64,000 nucleotides of DNA from an uncultured Anaeromusa sp. (GTDB taxonomy: Bacteria > Bacillota > Negativicutes > Anaeromusales > Anaeromusaceae), in contig NZ_OY764902.1 in assembly GCF_963668665.1 (NCBI RefSeq), positions 1,801,501-1,865,500 of the forward strand, written 5' to 3'. Positions 26,883-35,187 of this stretch are shown piece by piece. Each line of letters starts with the position of its first letter. Within the stretch, counting starts at the first letter, position 1. Both the position numbers and the translations under genes were made by a program. Under the pieces are notes generated by a model, which had not been told where the DNA came from, made no database searches, and saw only the letters and a list, made by a program, of their open reading frames with translations.

Positions 26883-27227
26883 ATGCACGAAGTCAGTTTG
26901 GCTCAAGGAATTTTAGATGTGGTGCGGCGGCATGCCGAGGCTTCCGGCAGCCAAGGAAGCATCCGCCGGATCAAGTTACGCATCGGAGCCTATACGCAGG
27001 TAGATGTGCAAGCGCTTTTGACGGCGTTTCAAGCGGTGGCGACGCAGACGCCGGCAGCGCAGGCTGAACTTTTGGTAGAACGCGTTCCGGTGCGGCTACA
27101 CTGTCGAGAGTGCGGCGGAGAATGCGAAATTCAGGGACGCAGCCTTATGTGCGCTCATTGTTCTTCTCTGGCTGTGGATATGCTGAGCGGCAGAGAAATG
27201 CAAGTGGAATATCTGGAGGTGGATTAA
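26883..27227 (+). CDS. hypA: Hydrogenase nickel-incorporation protein HypA
   Basis: The 114-residue protein begins MHEVSL, whose His2 is the nickel ligand in HypA. It has the C-terminal zinc site formed by two CxxC pairs (CRECGGEC and CAHC). It delivers nickel to [NiFe] hydrogenase precursors together with HypB. The start at 26883 is set by the conserved MHE; a longer frame to 26832 lacks support. hypB starts one base after the stop. No hydrogenase or other hyp genes are in the window. Confidence 0.95.
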   Translation: MHEVSLAQGILDVVRRHAEASGSQGSIRRIKLRIGAYTQVDVQALLTAFQAVATQTPAAQAELLVERVPVRLHCRECGGECEIQGRSLMCAHCSSLAVDMLSGREMQVEYLEVD

Positions 27228-27228
27228 A

Positions 27229-27906
27229 ATGGAAATTAAAGTTATGAGCAATATTTTAGAGAAAAATGAAGCGATTGCGGCCCGTCTACGGCAGCGCTTT
27301 GCGGCAAAGGGTATTTTGGTGTTGAATTTGATGGGGTCTCCCGGCTGCGGCAAGACGACGCTGCTGGAAAACACTATTGCTGCCCTCAAGGCGCGTCTGC
27401 GCGTAGCGGTCATTGAAGGCGATTTATTTACCGATAAAGATGCCCGCCGCATTGAGCAGCTGCATGTACCGGTAATTCAAATCAACACCGAAGGCGGTTG
27501 CCATTTGGAAGCGGCCATGGTGGAAGAGGCTGTAAATTCTCTCAATCTTGATGAATTGGATTTGGTACTTGTGGAAAACGTGGGGAATCTAGTTTGCCCT
27601 GCTGAGTTTGATATCGGCGAAGACGCTAAGATTGTAGTTCTCAGCGTGACTGAAGGCGATGATAAACCGGCGAAATATCGGATTGCCTTTAATGTGTCTA
27701 AGGCGGCGGTCATTAATAAAATGGATTTGTTGCCGCATACGTCATTTGATATGGAACTGGCGGAGCATGATATCAAGAGCGCTAACAGCGACATTCTGCT
27801 CTTTAAAACGTCCTTCCAAGGTGGTCAAACAACCGGGCTGAGCTCTTGGCTCAACTGGATCAAAGACGAAGTGCGCCGCAAAAAAGAGCAGGTCAAGGGG
27901 GAGTAG
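27229..27906 (+). CDS. hypB: Hydrogenase nickel-incorporation GTPase HypB
   Basis: The 225-residue SIMIBI-class GTPase has the P-loop GSPGCGKTT (36-44), a switch region with the metal-site Cys-His (EGGCHLEA), and NKMDLL as the guanine-specificity motif. It lacks the N-terminal His-rich nickel-storage stretch found in some HypB proteins. It hydrolyses GTP to drive nickel transfer with HypA. hypA precedes it and alr follows two bases after its stop, so the three are one transcription unit. Confidence 0.96.
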   Translation: MEIKVMSNILEKNEAIAARLRQRFAAKGILVLNLMGSPGCGKTTLLENTIAALKARLRVAVIEGDLFTDKDARRIEQLHVPVIQINTEGGCHLEAAMVEEAVNSLNLDELDLVLVENVGNLVCPAEFDIGEDAKIVVLSVTEGDDKPAKYRIAFNVSKAAVINKMDLLPHTSFDMELAEHDIKSANSDILLFKTSFQGGQTTGLSSWLNWIKDEVRRKKEQVKGE

Positions 27907-27908
27907 GC

Positions 27909-29021
27909 ATGATGCGCCAGGCGGTTTGGGCGGAAGTAGATTTGGGGGCTATCAAAGACAATGTGCGGCACATTCGCAGCACCTTGCGAAAAGGGGTGCA
28001 GTTTTGCGCCGTTGTGAAGGCCGACGCTTACGGGCATGGCGCCGTGCCTGTAGCAAAAGCCGTGCTGGCAGCAGGGGCGGACCAGATGGCGGTAGCGATG
28101 CTGCAGGAGGCGGTCGAATTGCGGCAGGCCGGTATTGAAGTTCCCATTCTGATTCTAGGCTATACACCGCCGGAGGAAGCGGCGCAGGTCGTGGCGAAAA
28201 AGGTTACCGCCGCTGTATATTCGTTAGAAACGGCGGAGGCTTTGTCGCACGCCGCGCAGCAGTTGGGCTGCAAAGCGATAGTGCATTTAAAAGTCGATAC
28301 CGGCATGGGGCGCATCGGCGTCCAGCCGGAAGAGGCTGGCGTTTTTGCGGCGCAAGTGGCCGCGCTGCCTGGAATTGAAGTGGAAGGCGTCTTTTCGCAT
28401 TTTGCAACGGCGGATTGTGAAGATAAGAGTTATGCTCACGAGCAATTCCGGCGTTTTCAAGAGGCGCTGCAGAACATCGAAGCTCACGGCGTCAAGGTGG
28501 CTGTTCGTCATATCGCCAATAGCGCGGCTACGCTGGAATTGCCGGAGTACCACCTGGATATGGTGCGGCCCGGCATTATTCTATATGGAATTTGGCCGTC
28601 AGAAGAAGTCAAGCGTTCCCTTCCCTTGCGGCAGGCGATGTCCTGGAAAGCCTGTGTCAGCCATGTAAAGTGCGTGCCCCCGGGAAGCCCGGTCAGCTAC
28701 GGATGTATCTACAAAGCGGGTCAAGAAACCTGTATCGCGACGCTGCCTGTAGGGTATGCGGACGGTTGGACGCGGCTTTTGGCGGGCAAAGCGGCAGTAT
28801 CTTTAGCTGGTCAAAGGGCGCCTGTGGTGGGGCGCATCTGCATGGATCAGTGCATGGTGGCTCTTCCGGCAGGGGCGAAGGTAGCAGTGGGGGAACCTGC
28901 GTTACTTTTTGGGCCGGCAGGGCCGACTGTGGAAGAAGTGGCGGCCTGGCTGGGAACCATTCCTTATGAAATTGTGTGTATGGTCGGGAAACGGGTGCCG
29001 AGGCGCTATGGGAACGCTTGA
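27909..29021 (+). CDS. alr: Alanine racemase
   Basis: The 370-residue PLP enzyme interconverts L- and D-alanine for peptidoglycan. The PLP Lys lies in VVKADAYGHG, and the second catalytic base Tyr in the C-terminal domain segment SYGCIYKAG. The C-terminal barrel closes with VGRICMDQCMV. GGGGGAG precedes the ATG at 27909; an adjacent second ATG at 27912 is possible. It is the last gene of hypA-hypB-alr. Confidence 0.96.
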   Translation: MMRQAVWAEVDLGAIKDNVRHIRSTLRKGVQFCAVVKADAYGHGAVPVAKAVLAAGADQMAVAMLQEAVELRQAGIEVPILILGYTPPEEAAQVVAKKVTAAVYSLETAEALSHAAQQLGCKAIVHLKVDTGMGRIGVQPEEAGVFAAQVAALPGIEVEGVFSHFATADCEDKSYAHEQFRRFQEALQNIEAHGVKVAVRHIANSAATLELPEYHLDMVRPGIILYGIWPSEEVKRSLPLRQAMSWKACVSHVKCVPPGSPVSYGCIYKAGQETCIATLPVGYADGWTRLLAGKAAVSLAGQRAPVVGRICMDQCMVALPAGAKVAVGEPALLFGPAGPTVEEVAAWLGTIPYEIVCMVGKRVPRRYGNA

Positions 29022-29092
29022 ATTTTCTTGCGGCGTTACATGGCTCATGGTACGATAAGCTAAATCATTGTAGTACGAATGGAGGCGGCAGG

Positions 29093-29878
29093 ATGGACCA
29101 AATGGAACAGGATTGGGAAGCGTTTAAGAAGAAATTCAATGCCAAAGCCGGGATTGACCTGAATTATTACAAACGGGCGCAGATGCAGCGGCGTATTACG
29201 AATTTGATGAACCGTCACGGCCATAGCAGCTATACGGCATTTTTTTCGCAGTTGGAAAAAGACCCCAAGGCTTATAAAGAATTTGTCGAGTACATTACGA
29301 TTAACGTAACGGAATTTTTCCGGACGCCGGAGAAATTTGAAGAATTGGAGAAAAAAGTGCTCGCAGATCTGCTGCAGCGCAGCTCGAAGCTCAATATTTG
29401 GAGCGCCGGGTGCTCCATGGGGGCGGAACCTTATTCGCTGTCCATGATTTTGGCGGATTTGACGCCCAGCGCGCGGCATCGCATTTTGGCGACCGATTTG
29501 GATGAAGAAGTGCTGGGTAAAGCAAAGGAAGGCAAATTCAGCGCGAACGAATACAAGAACATTTCCTCCAATCGGGCTTCTAAATATTTCACCAAGGAAG
29601 GCGACCGCTATGTAGTGGTCCCCGATATCCGTTCGCGAGTGGAATTTAAGAAGCACAATTTGCTGCTGGATAAATTTGAAAGCGGCTTTGATCTCATTCT
29701 TTGCCGTAATGTAGTTATTTATTTTACGGAAGAAGCCAAAGACGCCCTCTACCGGCGTTTCCTGGAAGCGTTGAAGCCGGGCGGCGTTCTGTTTGTCGGC
29801 GGCACCGAAGCCATCTTGAATTTCCGTGACATCGGCTATCAAAGCTATATGCCCTTCTTCTACCAAAAACCGTTTTAA
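29093..29878 (+). CDS. cheR: Chemotaxis protein methyltransferase CheR
   Basis: The 261-residue protein has the small N-terminal CheR helical domain and the SAM-dependent methyltransferase domain, with GCSMGAEPYSLSMIL, ATDLDEEVL and FDLILCRNVVIYF. It methylates receptor glutamates of chemoreceptors such as the one at 7.5-9.2 kb. GGAGG lies about 8 bases before the ATG at 29093. It stands alone, away from any other che genes in this window. A terminator follows. Confidence 0.94.
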   Translation: MDQMEQDWEAFKKKFNAKAGIDLNYYKRAQMQRRITNLMNRHGHSSYTAFFSQLEKDPKAYKEFVEYITINVTEFFRTPEKFEELEKKVLADLLQRSSKLNIWSAGCSMGAEPYSLSMILADLTPSARHRILATDLDEEVLGKAKEGKFSANEYKNISSNRASKYFTKEGDRYVVVPDIRSRVEFKKHNLLLDKFESGFDLILCRNVVIYFTEEAKDALYRRFLEALKPGGVLFVGGTEAILNFRDIGYQSYMPFFYQKPF

Positions 29879-29897
29879 GAAAAAAACGGAAGAAGAA

Positions 29898-30055
29898 CGT
29901 TACGCAGAGTAACAGAGGGAACAGAGGAAAGGCCAGAGAGAAAACATATATACCACAGGCTTTAGGAGCCTGTGGTTTCTTTTTTGCAGTCTTTTGGTTT
30001 TTTTCTTTAACTTCTCTGCTTTCCTCTGGCTTTTCTCTGTTACTCTGAGTTTCGT
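29898..30055. repeat. CAGAG-type inverted repeat flanking a terminator
   Basis: The left arm (29898-29945) contains CAGAGTAACAGAG and further CAGAG units. The right arm (30002-30055) is its inverse, with CTCTGTTACTCTG. The 13-base unit is exact in both arms. Related CAGAG units are seen at 48061-48110 and 17255-17290. Confidence 0.65.
29953..29985 (+). terminator. Terminator of cheR
   Basis: CCACAGGC (29953-29960) pairs with GCCTGTGG (29968-29975), followed by TTTCTTTTTT. Confidence 0.9.
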
Positions 30056-30100
30056 ATCCTCCGTCGTACCCTCAGATTCTTCGGTTCTCTTGTTTATTTC
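30050..30100 (-). repeat. Purine-rich dispersed repeat, copy 9
   Basis: On the minus strand it reads AAACAAGAGAACCGAAGAAT, then GAGGGTACGACGGAGGATACG. It directly adjoins the CAGAG-type right arm. Confidence 0.7.
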
Positions 30101-30166
30101 TTGCTGGTGTGTTTTGTACAGTTTGTCTGCCCTTTTCAGACTGCCTGTTTTTTTCCGCCGTGGGAG

Positions 30167-30195
30167 TTGTTTAGCCCTCGGGGGAGTAGTATAAT
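30167..30195 (+). promoter_or_regulatory. Strong promoter upstream of a short RNA / SNF2 leader
   Basis: TTGTTT (30167-30172), a 17-base spacer and consensus TATAAT (30190-30195). Confidence 0.65.
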
Positions 30196-30201
30196 GGGAA
30201 A

Positions 30202-30263
30202 ACCGGGCAAATCGTCCTGAACGATGACAAGTCGTAATGGGTCCACGGCAGTGGGCCTTTTTT
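30202..30263 (+). ncRNA. Candidate ~60-nt small RNA or terminated leader
   Basis: A start about 7 bases after the TATAAT and a terminator (GGTCCAC 30240-30246 with GTGGGCC 30251-30257, then TTTTTT) define an RNA of about 60 nt. An internal hairpin is possible (TCGTCCTGAACGA and variants). No open frame with a ribosome site is present. It could instead be an attenuated leader of the SNF2 gene that starts 73 bases downstream. I do not recognise the family. Confidence 0.45.
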
Positions 30264-30336
30264 CTATCTATAGTGATTGGTAAAAAATGAAAGGGGTCGA
30301 AGGCGTGGCAGTAGCAAGTAGGAGGAACAAAAGTAT

Positions 30337-33309
30337 ATGAGCGTGAAGGAGATGCAGGCGCTAAAAAAAGGGTATTTTGTCAAGGAAACCGGCAATGTTC
30401 TGGGGACAGGGAAAATCAAGGAAATACGAGCAGGCAGCGTGGTGGTGGAGTTCTTTTCTTCGCCTGTAAGTCGCCAGGATGTAGAAATCCCTTTTGAGTC
30501 GCTTCGTCCATTAGGACGGTTGCAGCCTAAAACGCGTTGCTTTGTATACATAGAAGCGCTGGGTCGTTGGTACGCCGGGCGGGTAGAGCAATTTGACGCA
30601 GCCAGCGGCGAATATCAAGTAAAATTTCCCGAAGGGACGCTGCCGGGGAATCTGCGTATGTTAGCTGTGCCGACGGAAGACGTGTATGTACGCTGGAATC
30701 GGCCTCTCGCCGACGCAGTGTCCATGCTGGCGGAAACGCTGCAAGAGACGGCTTTTCTGCGCGAAACCAGGGCCTCCTTTGTGAGGGGGCTTTTGGAGCA
30801 GCGGGCGATGACGCGAGGCGTTACAGGCCTTTTGTCCGCCAAGGTGCAGGTAGTTCCGGAACAGTTAGAAGCGGTCTGGGAGCTTGTTAGCGGTGCTTCT
30901 CAGCGGCGAGTGTTGGCAGCGCCTCCTGGCTGGGGCAAAACGATAGCCGCCGGTGCGGTGGTTCGCCAGTTTTTGCTGGATGACCCTGCAGGAAAAGTAC
31001 TGTTGGTGGTGCCGCCGCTGCTGGTTGCGTTTTGGGAAGAAATGTTGCGTAAGCATTTTCACTTGCAGCCCAACGATCCGCGTTTAAAGCTGATTGCCGC
31101 TGATCGGGCGGTGACGGCTAAAGACTTTGTATTGAAACAGCGCCCAGGTCTGGTCGTCTTTGATGACGCGCAACTTGTAGCTGCTGATGTATTAACTAAA
31201 GATGAGGCGGCGCTGCGTCGTTACCGCTTTTATGCGGCTGCAGCACAGCAGGCGGAGCGGGTGTTGTTGACAACTCCATTGGCCTCGCAAGAACAAGAAG
31301 CCTTGTATTGGGCGATGTTTCACTTGGTGGATCGAGACGGCTATCCGTTAGAACAGTTGCCTGAGGCCGCGTCGCTCTGGGGGAAAAAAGCAGAACCGCG
31401 CCTATTGGAAGTTGGCGGGAGTGAATTGCCTCTCTGTCGGCAGACTGGGAAGTTGAAAGTGCTGCAAGTGGCGGGAGAAGCGGCGGAAGAACTGGAAGAG
31501 ACGTTGGAACAATGGCGTTTGCTCATGAAAAAAGCGATGGAGAGCGACGCGGATCTGGCGCAGCATCGTCAATTAGTGGAAGTGTTGTATCTGGCGTTGG
31601 CGGAATGCGCCGGCAGCAGCTACAAGTTGTTAAAAGAATTGGTAGGCTGTCGTTTGGGTCGGCAGACGCCGGCGCAGCTGGAAGAAGAGCTGCCTAAGAC
31701 GTGGCTGCATTTGTGTAGGAAGATGCCGCTCTTGGAGGGCGAGGAAGTGATCTTGCAGCGTCTTGACGCGTTGACGCCAGGCGCTGCTGAAGCCGAGCCG
31801 AGGCTGGCGTCCTTGGCTGCTTATATCAAGACGCTGCCGAAGGCGCGCAAAGTGGTCGTCTTTACACGTTTTGCCGCTACTTGTCAGACCGTAACCGACG
31901 AATTGAACAAGCTTTTGGGGGCTAAAGCCGTAGCCCAAGTGCACCGGGCGCAAACCGTTCGAGAGGTACAAGCGGCGCAAGTGCAGTTTCGGGACGAGGC
32001 GTCCTGCCAGGTATTGGTGCTGGACCCGCGGGGCGAAGAGTATTGCGACTTGGGTCACGCCCAGGTGGTGGTGCATTTTGATCTGCCCTTTGATTTGCGT
32101 CGCTTGGAGCGGCGCATGTCTCGGGTGGAACGGCGCAATCGCACAGAAGCGCTGCAAACCGTGGCGGTTCTCGGTTCCGGCGGCGATTATTCTCTGGCCA
32201 ATGTTTGGTGTGAGGTGCTGGAAGAAGAACTGTCGTTTTTCCGTCAGTCTCTGCATGGCGTGGATGGCTGGGCTAGAAAGGTCGCGACGCCGTTGGTGCG
32301 CAAGGCGCTGCTTGAGGACGGCTATGAAGGTCTTTTGGATGCCGCTACAGCGTTGGAAGAGGCTTTTGGTCAATGGCAAGCTTCGCGTCCGGCTGCTGCG
32401 ACGACGGCCGGGTGGGGCGAAGCGGCCCTTGCTTATGACAATGACAGCGATGGACAGCGTCAAGCCTTTGAGCCTTGGATTGCCATGGCTTTGGGGTTGG
32501 GGCGTCAAGGACCGCGCTATACGGCGACAAGCGAAACCGTGCTGATGCCCTTTGACTGGCTTAGCCGCATGCAGGAAGATTTGCAGAGGCCTTTGCCGTA
32601 TGACCGAAGCGAGTCATTGCAGCTTCAAGAAGCTGCTGCGGTTCGGTCGGGGCAGTCTTTTCTGGATACAGTATCGCGCTATTTGGATTGGGATGACCGG
32701 GGGCAAACCTTTGCTTTTTGGCGCCCGGAGGCGCGGTGGAGCGAGGAAAAAGGCGATGAATGGGCTGGCTTTTGCTATGAATATACGCTGGAAGCGGATA
32801 TGAAGCTTGTTAGAGGCTTTTTAAAGAAACTGGGCCTGCCGGAGCGTTTGTGGAAAAACTTGCGCCGCCGCGCGGACGGTTTTTTGGCGCCGTTGACAGT
32901 ACGGCTGTATTTAGATCAGCAAGGGCGGCGCGTGCGCCATCCGGAACTTTTAGATATTTTGGAGCAGCCTTTCAGCAAGGCCCGCGATATTAACTTGATT
33001 AAAGGGCGGGTTAAGCAGCTTCATGAGGTAATCGGTCTTGAAGACTGGAAAGACGCCTGTGGTAAAACCTATGAAGCTTCGTTAAAACTTCTGGAGAAGG
33101 ATGCCTGGTACCAGGAATTGGTGCCTGTTGCGTGTGAAGCGCTGGAAAAAGATACGGCTCAGCGAGCCAAGGCTTGGAATGAAGCCGGCCGAACGGATTT
33201 GGCGGAACAAGAAATTGCTCTTTCCCGGGCCCTGGCGGCGGGCATGAAGAAGCCGGCCGTGCGCCTGTTGGCGGCGGGTTGTATTATTGTTTCCGGGCGT
33301 AAACCTTAA
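30337..33309 (+). CDS. Divergent SNF2/RapA-like ATPase (DpdE-like N-terminus)
   Basis: The 990-residue protein has an N-terminal tandem of small beta domains (about 10-115), a SNF2-type helicase core (about 165-640) and a C-terminal region I do not recognise. The core is altered. Walker A reads AAPPGWGKT (K201) rather than the usual DExGLGKT, the DEAH box is DDAQ (276-279), and motif VI is RRMSRVERR. The front part resembles RapA/DpdE-type proteins from memory. No dpd, restriction or other defence partner is adjacent. It may remodel nucleoprotein, or have lost helicase activity. GGAGG lies about 11 bases before the ATG. Confidence 0.72.
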   Translation: MSVKEMQALKKGYFVKETGNVLGTGKIKEIRAGSVVVEFFSSPVSRQDVEIPFESLRPLGRLQPKTRCFVYIEALGRWYAGRVEQFDAASGEYQVKFPEGTLPGNLRMLAVPTEDVYVRWNRPLADAVSMLAETLQETAFLRETRASFVRGLLEQRAMTRGVTGLLSAKVQVVPEQLEAVWELVSGASQRRVLAAPPGWGKTIAAGAVVRQFLLDDPAGKVLLVVPPLLVAFWEEMLRKHFHLQPNDPRLKLIAADRAVTAKDFVLKQRPGLVVFDDAQLVAADVLTKDEAALRRYRFYAAAAQQAERVLLTTPLASQEQEALYWAMFHLVDRDGYPLEQLPEAASLWGKKAEPRLLEVGGSELPLCRQTGKLKVLQVAGEAAEELEETLEQWRLLMKKAMESDADLAQHRQLVEVLYLALAECAGSSYKLLKELVGCRLGRQTPAQLEEELPKTWLHLCRKMPLLEGEEVILQRLDALTPGAAEAEPRLASLAAYIKTLPKARKVVVFTRFAATCQTVTDELNKLLGAKAVAQVHRAQTVREVQAAQVQFRDEASCQVLVLDPRGEEYCDLGHAQVVVHFDLPFDLRRLERRMSRVERRNRTEALQTVAVLGSGGDYSLANVWCEVLEEELSFFRQSLHGVDGWARKVATPLVRKALLEDGYEGLLDAATALEEAFGQWQASRPAAATTAGWGEAALAYDNDSDGQRQAFEPWIAMALGLGRQGPRYTATSETVLMPFDWLSRMQEDLQRPLPYDRSESLQLQEAAAVRSGQSFLDTVSRYLDWDDRGQTFAFWRPEARWSEEKGDEWAGFCYEYTLEADMKLVRGFLKKLGLPERLWKNLRRRADGFLAPLTVRLYLDQQGRRVRHPELLDILEQPFSKARDINLIKGRVKQLHEVIGLEDWKDACGKTYEASLKLLEKDAWYQELVPVACEALEKDTAQRAKAWNEAGRTDLAEQEIALSRALAAGMKKPAVRLLAAGCIIVSGRKP

Positions 33310-33313
33310 AGCG

Positions 33314-33490
33314 AAAAATCTCCCTGCTCGCAGTTTCAAAAACTGCAGGCAAGGAGATTTTTTACTATGGATGAAAGTATAAGCTTTTGTGCTTGGAAAG
33401 GCAATGAGGTTAAGAGGGGAGCGGGTCTGAATAAAAAGGCGGCAGCCCTCAGTCGTACCCTCCCTTGACTCCCTCTACTCTTGTTCAAAA
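33314..33490. repeat. Terminator-plus-repeat block, first copy (includes dispersed repeat copy 10)
   Basis: The block starts with a terminator (AATCTCC...GGAGATT, right arm CTGCAGGCAAGGAGATTTTTT), runs through a spacer with GTCTGAATAAAA and GGCGGCAGCCCTC, and ends with the dispersed repeat CCCTCCCTTGACTCCCTCTA and CTCTTGTTCAAAA. The same block recurs at 34329-34483 in the same orientation. It makes up most of the 312-base gap 33310-33621; the rest is the promoter region of the next gene. Confidence 0.8.
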
Positions 33491-33621
33491 AGTGCTTCGT
33501 TGTTTTTGAACCATCGTCATGGCGTAAAATGAATATTTTGTAAAAATTGGAAAAAGCGGCTTAAAAAGCAGCTTTTTCTGTAGTATAGTGAAAGTATGAA
33601 ACCGAAAAAGGGGGCGTACTG

Positions 33622-34254
33622 ATGAAACGATGGTGGCGGCTGGCGATTTTGCTTGTGGGTCTTGCGGTTTTGGGCGGCGGTGTTTCCGTAGCTCAGGCGG
33701 CGGAAACGGTTGAAAATGACTGGCTATGTCTTCCTTTTGAGCGGGTAGGGCCCATCCTGGCCTCGGCTAAAGAGGAGGACTTGCTGCAGCTTTTTGGGGC
33801 TGAGCAGGTGCAAAGAAGGACCATTTATGTGGCTGAGGGAACCGAAAAACGGGATGTGTCGGTGATCTATCCGTATAGCGCTAATGAAGTGATTCTATTT
33901 TGGAGGGACAATCAATATGGCCAAAGACTGTCCCATGCATGGGTGAAAAAAGAGGGTTCTTCTTGGAAAACGGCGGAAAACATCACCGTCGGTACGCCCT
34001 TGGCGGAGTTGAACCGTTTGAATGGTCAGCCCTTTCGCATTGTCGGTTTTGGTTGGGACTACGGCGGCTATATTCCGGTACGGCAGGAAGGAACCCTAAT
34101 TCAGCAAAAAGGCTTGTGCTTGCGCTTGGCGCCGACGCGGCAGCTGCCGCGTCAGTATTATGGCGACGGAGTGAAAGTATTTTCCGCGGACCCGGAACTT
34201 TTGCCTGACGTCGTACGCGTAGTTTCCTTCGAAGTGACGCTGAACGAAAAATAA
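33622..34254 (+). CDS. Secreted protein of unknown function
   Basis: The 210-residue protein has a clear signal peptide (MKRWWRLAILLVGLAVLGGG..., cleavage likely after AQA near residue 27). I recognise no domain in the mature part. It contains aromatic and beta-rich segments (DVSVIYPYSANEVILFWRD, IVGFGWDYGGYIP) and a repeated VG-P-L pattern suggestive of a small extracytoplasmic beta fold. AAAGGGGG precedes the ATG. A TATAGT sequence at about 33585 could be its -10 box. It stands alone between two copies of the same intergenic block. Confidence 0.8.
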   Translation: MKRWWRLAILLVGLAVLGGGVSVAQAAETVENDWLCLPFERVGPILASAKEEDLLQLFGAEQVQRRTIYVAEGTEKRDVSVIYPYSANEVILFWRDNQYGQRLSHAWVKKEGSSWKTAENITVGTPLAELNRLNGQPFRIVGFGWDYGGYIPVRQEGTLIQQKGLCLRLAPTRQLPRQYYGDGVKVFSADPELLPDVVRVVSFEVTLNEK

Positions 34255-34306
34255 CGAGGGACGAACAAGAGAACCGGAGTAATCGGAGGGCGTGCTTGAG
34301 GGTATG
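34255..34306 (+). repeat. Purine-rich dispersed repeat, copy 11
   Basis: GGGACGAACAAGAGAACCGG, then AGTAATCGGAGGGCGTGCTTGAGGG (34259 on), beginning at the stop of the secreted-protein gene and in its sense direction. Confidence 0.7.
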
Positions 34307-34328
34307 GACTTTAAGCACATGCTCCAAT

Positions 34329-34483
34329 AAAAAATCTCCTTGCCTGCAGGTGAAAAACTGCAGGCAAGGAGATTTTTTACTATGGTTGGAAAGCCAAGGA
34401 TGTTAAGGGATAAGAGCGTCTGAATAAAACGGCGGCAGCCCTCCGACGTACCCTCCCTTGACTCCCTCTACTCTTGTTCAAAA
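34329..34483. repeat. Terminator-plus-repeat block, second copy (includes dispersed repeat copy 12)
   Basis: This is a near-identical copy of 33314-33490, about 20 bases shorter in the spacer. The terminator stem is AATCTCCTTGCCTGCAG with CTGCAGGCAAGGAGATT, followed by TTTT. The final 40 bases (CCCTCCCTTGACTCCCTCTA onward) match copy 1 exactly. It separates the secreted-protein gene from the convergent lexA gene. Confidence 0.85.
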
Positions 34484-34504
34484 CCAGCCACTTCTCTATT
34501 TCTC

Positions 34505-35125
34505 TCAGAACTTACGGAACAGACCGACTACATGGCCGAGAATGTCTACATGCGCCGGGCGGATGGGTTCCATGGCGTCATTTTCCGGCTTGAGCAGAAT
34601 CTGCTTGCCGTCTTTCCAGAAACGCTTGACCGTGGCTTCTTCGCCGTCGACCAACGCCACGACAATATCGCCGTTTTTGGCGCTGTCGCTGGGGCGGACA
34701 AGGAGAAAGTCGCCGTCGTGGATGCCGACATTGATCATGCTTTCACCGCTGACGGTGAGCATGAACAGGTCTTCGTTGCCCCGGCCCAATAAGGATGCAG
34801 GCAAGGGGAACGTATCTTCAATGTTTTCTTCCGCCAGAATTGGCAAGCCTGCGGTAACGCGGCCCACCAGAGGGACGGGGATCATCTCTTTTTGACGCCA
34901 GGGAGATTCGGAAACAAGCTCAATGGCTCTGGGCTTGGTAGGATCCCGCCGAATGAGGCCGTCCTCTTCCAGACGGTTTAAGTAGCCATGAACGGTGGAA
35001 CTGGAGCTGAGTCCGACAGCAGAGCCGATCTCGCGGATAGATGGGGGATAGCCGTTGGTCCGCAGTCGTTCGCGGATGAAGCTGAGAATTTCAGCCGGCT
35101 TGTCGCCGGTGCGCTTGCGTGGCAT
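34505..35125 (-). CDS. lexA: SOS-response repressor LexA
   Basis: The 206-residue repressor has a winged-helix DNA-binding domain (1-70, YPPSIREIGSAVGLSSSSTVHGYLNRLEEDGLI) and an S24 autoprotease domain. The self-cleavage site is A92-G93 (VTAGLP), with catalytic S129 (SGESM) and K167 (ATVKRF). I use the ATG at 35125 because GAGGTG lies 6 bases upstream; a GTG three codons earlier overlaps that site. Its promoter carries a LexA-type operator, so it should be autoregulated. It is monocistronic and divergent from the GalT-like gene. Confidence 0.97.
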   Translation of the reverse strand: MPRKRTGDKPAEILSFIRERLRTNGYPPSIREIGSAVGLSSSSTVHGYLNRLEEDGLIRRDPTKPRAIELVSESPWRQKEMIPVPLVGRVTAGLPILAEENIEDTFPLPASLLGRGNEDLFMLTVSGESMINVGIHDGDFLLVRPSDSAKNGDIVVALVDGEEATVKRFWKDGKQILLKPENDAMEPIRPAHVDILGHVVGLFRKF

Positions 35126-35158
35126 CAGGCTCACCTCGTTATTCTTGAATTTTTCCTC

Positions 35159-35187
35159 AGTATACCAGAAAACGCTTTGCTTTTCAA
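35159..35187 (-). promoter_or_regulatory. lexA promoter
   Basis: On the minus strand TTGAAA (35182-35187), a 17-base spacer and TATACT (35159-35164). Confidence 0.75.

Noticed and set aside
30337..33309. A Dpd DNA-modification or DISARM-like defence system
   Set aside because: Only a divergent SNF2 protein is present; none of the partner genes of those systems lies within the flanking 30 kb on either side.
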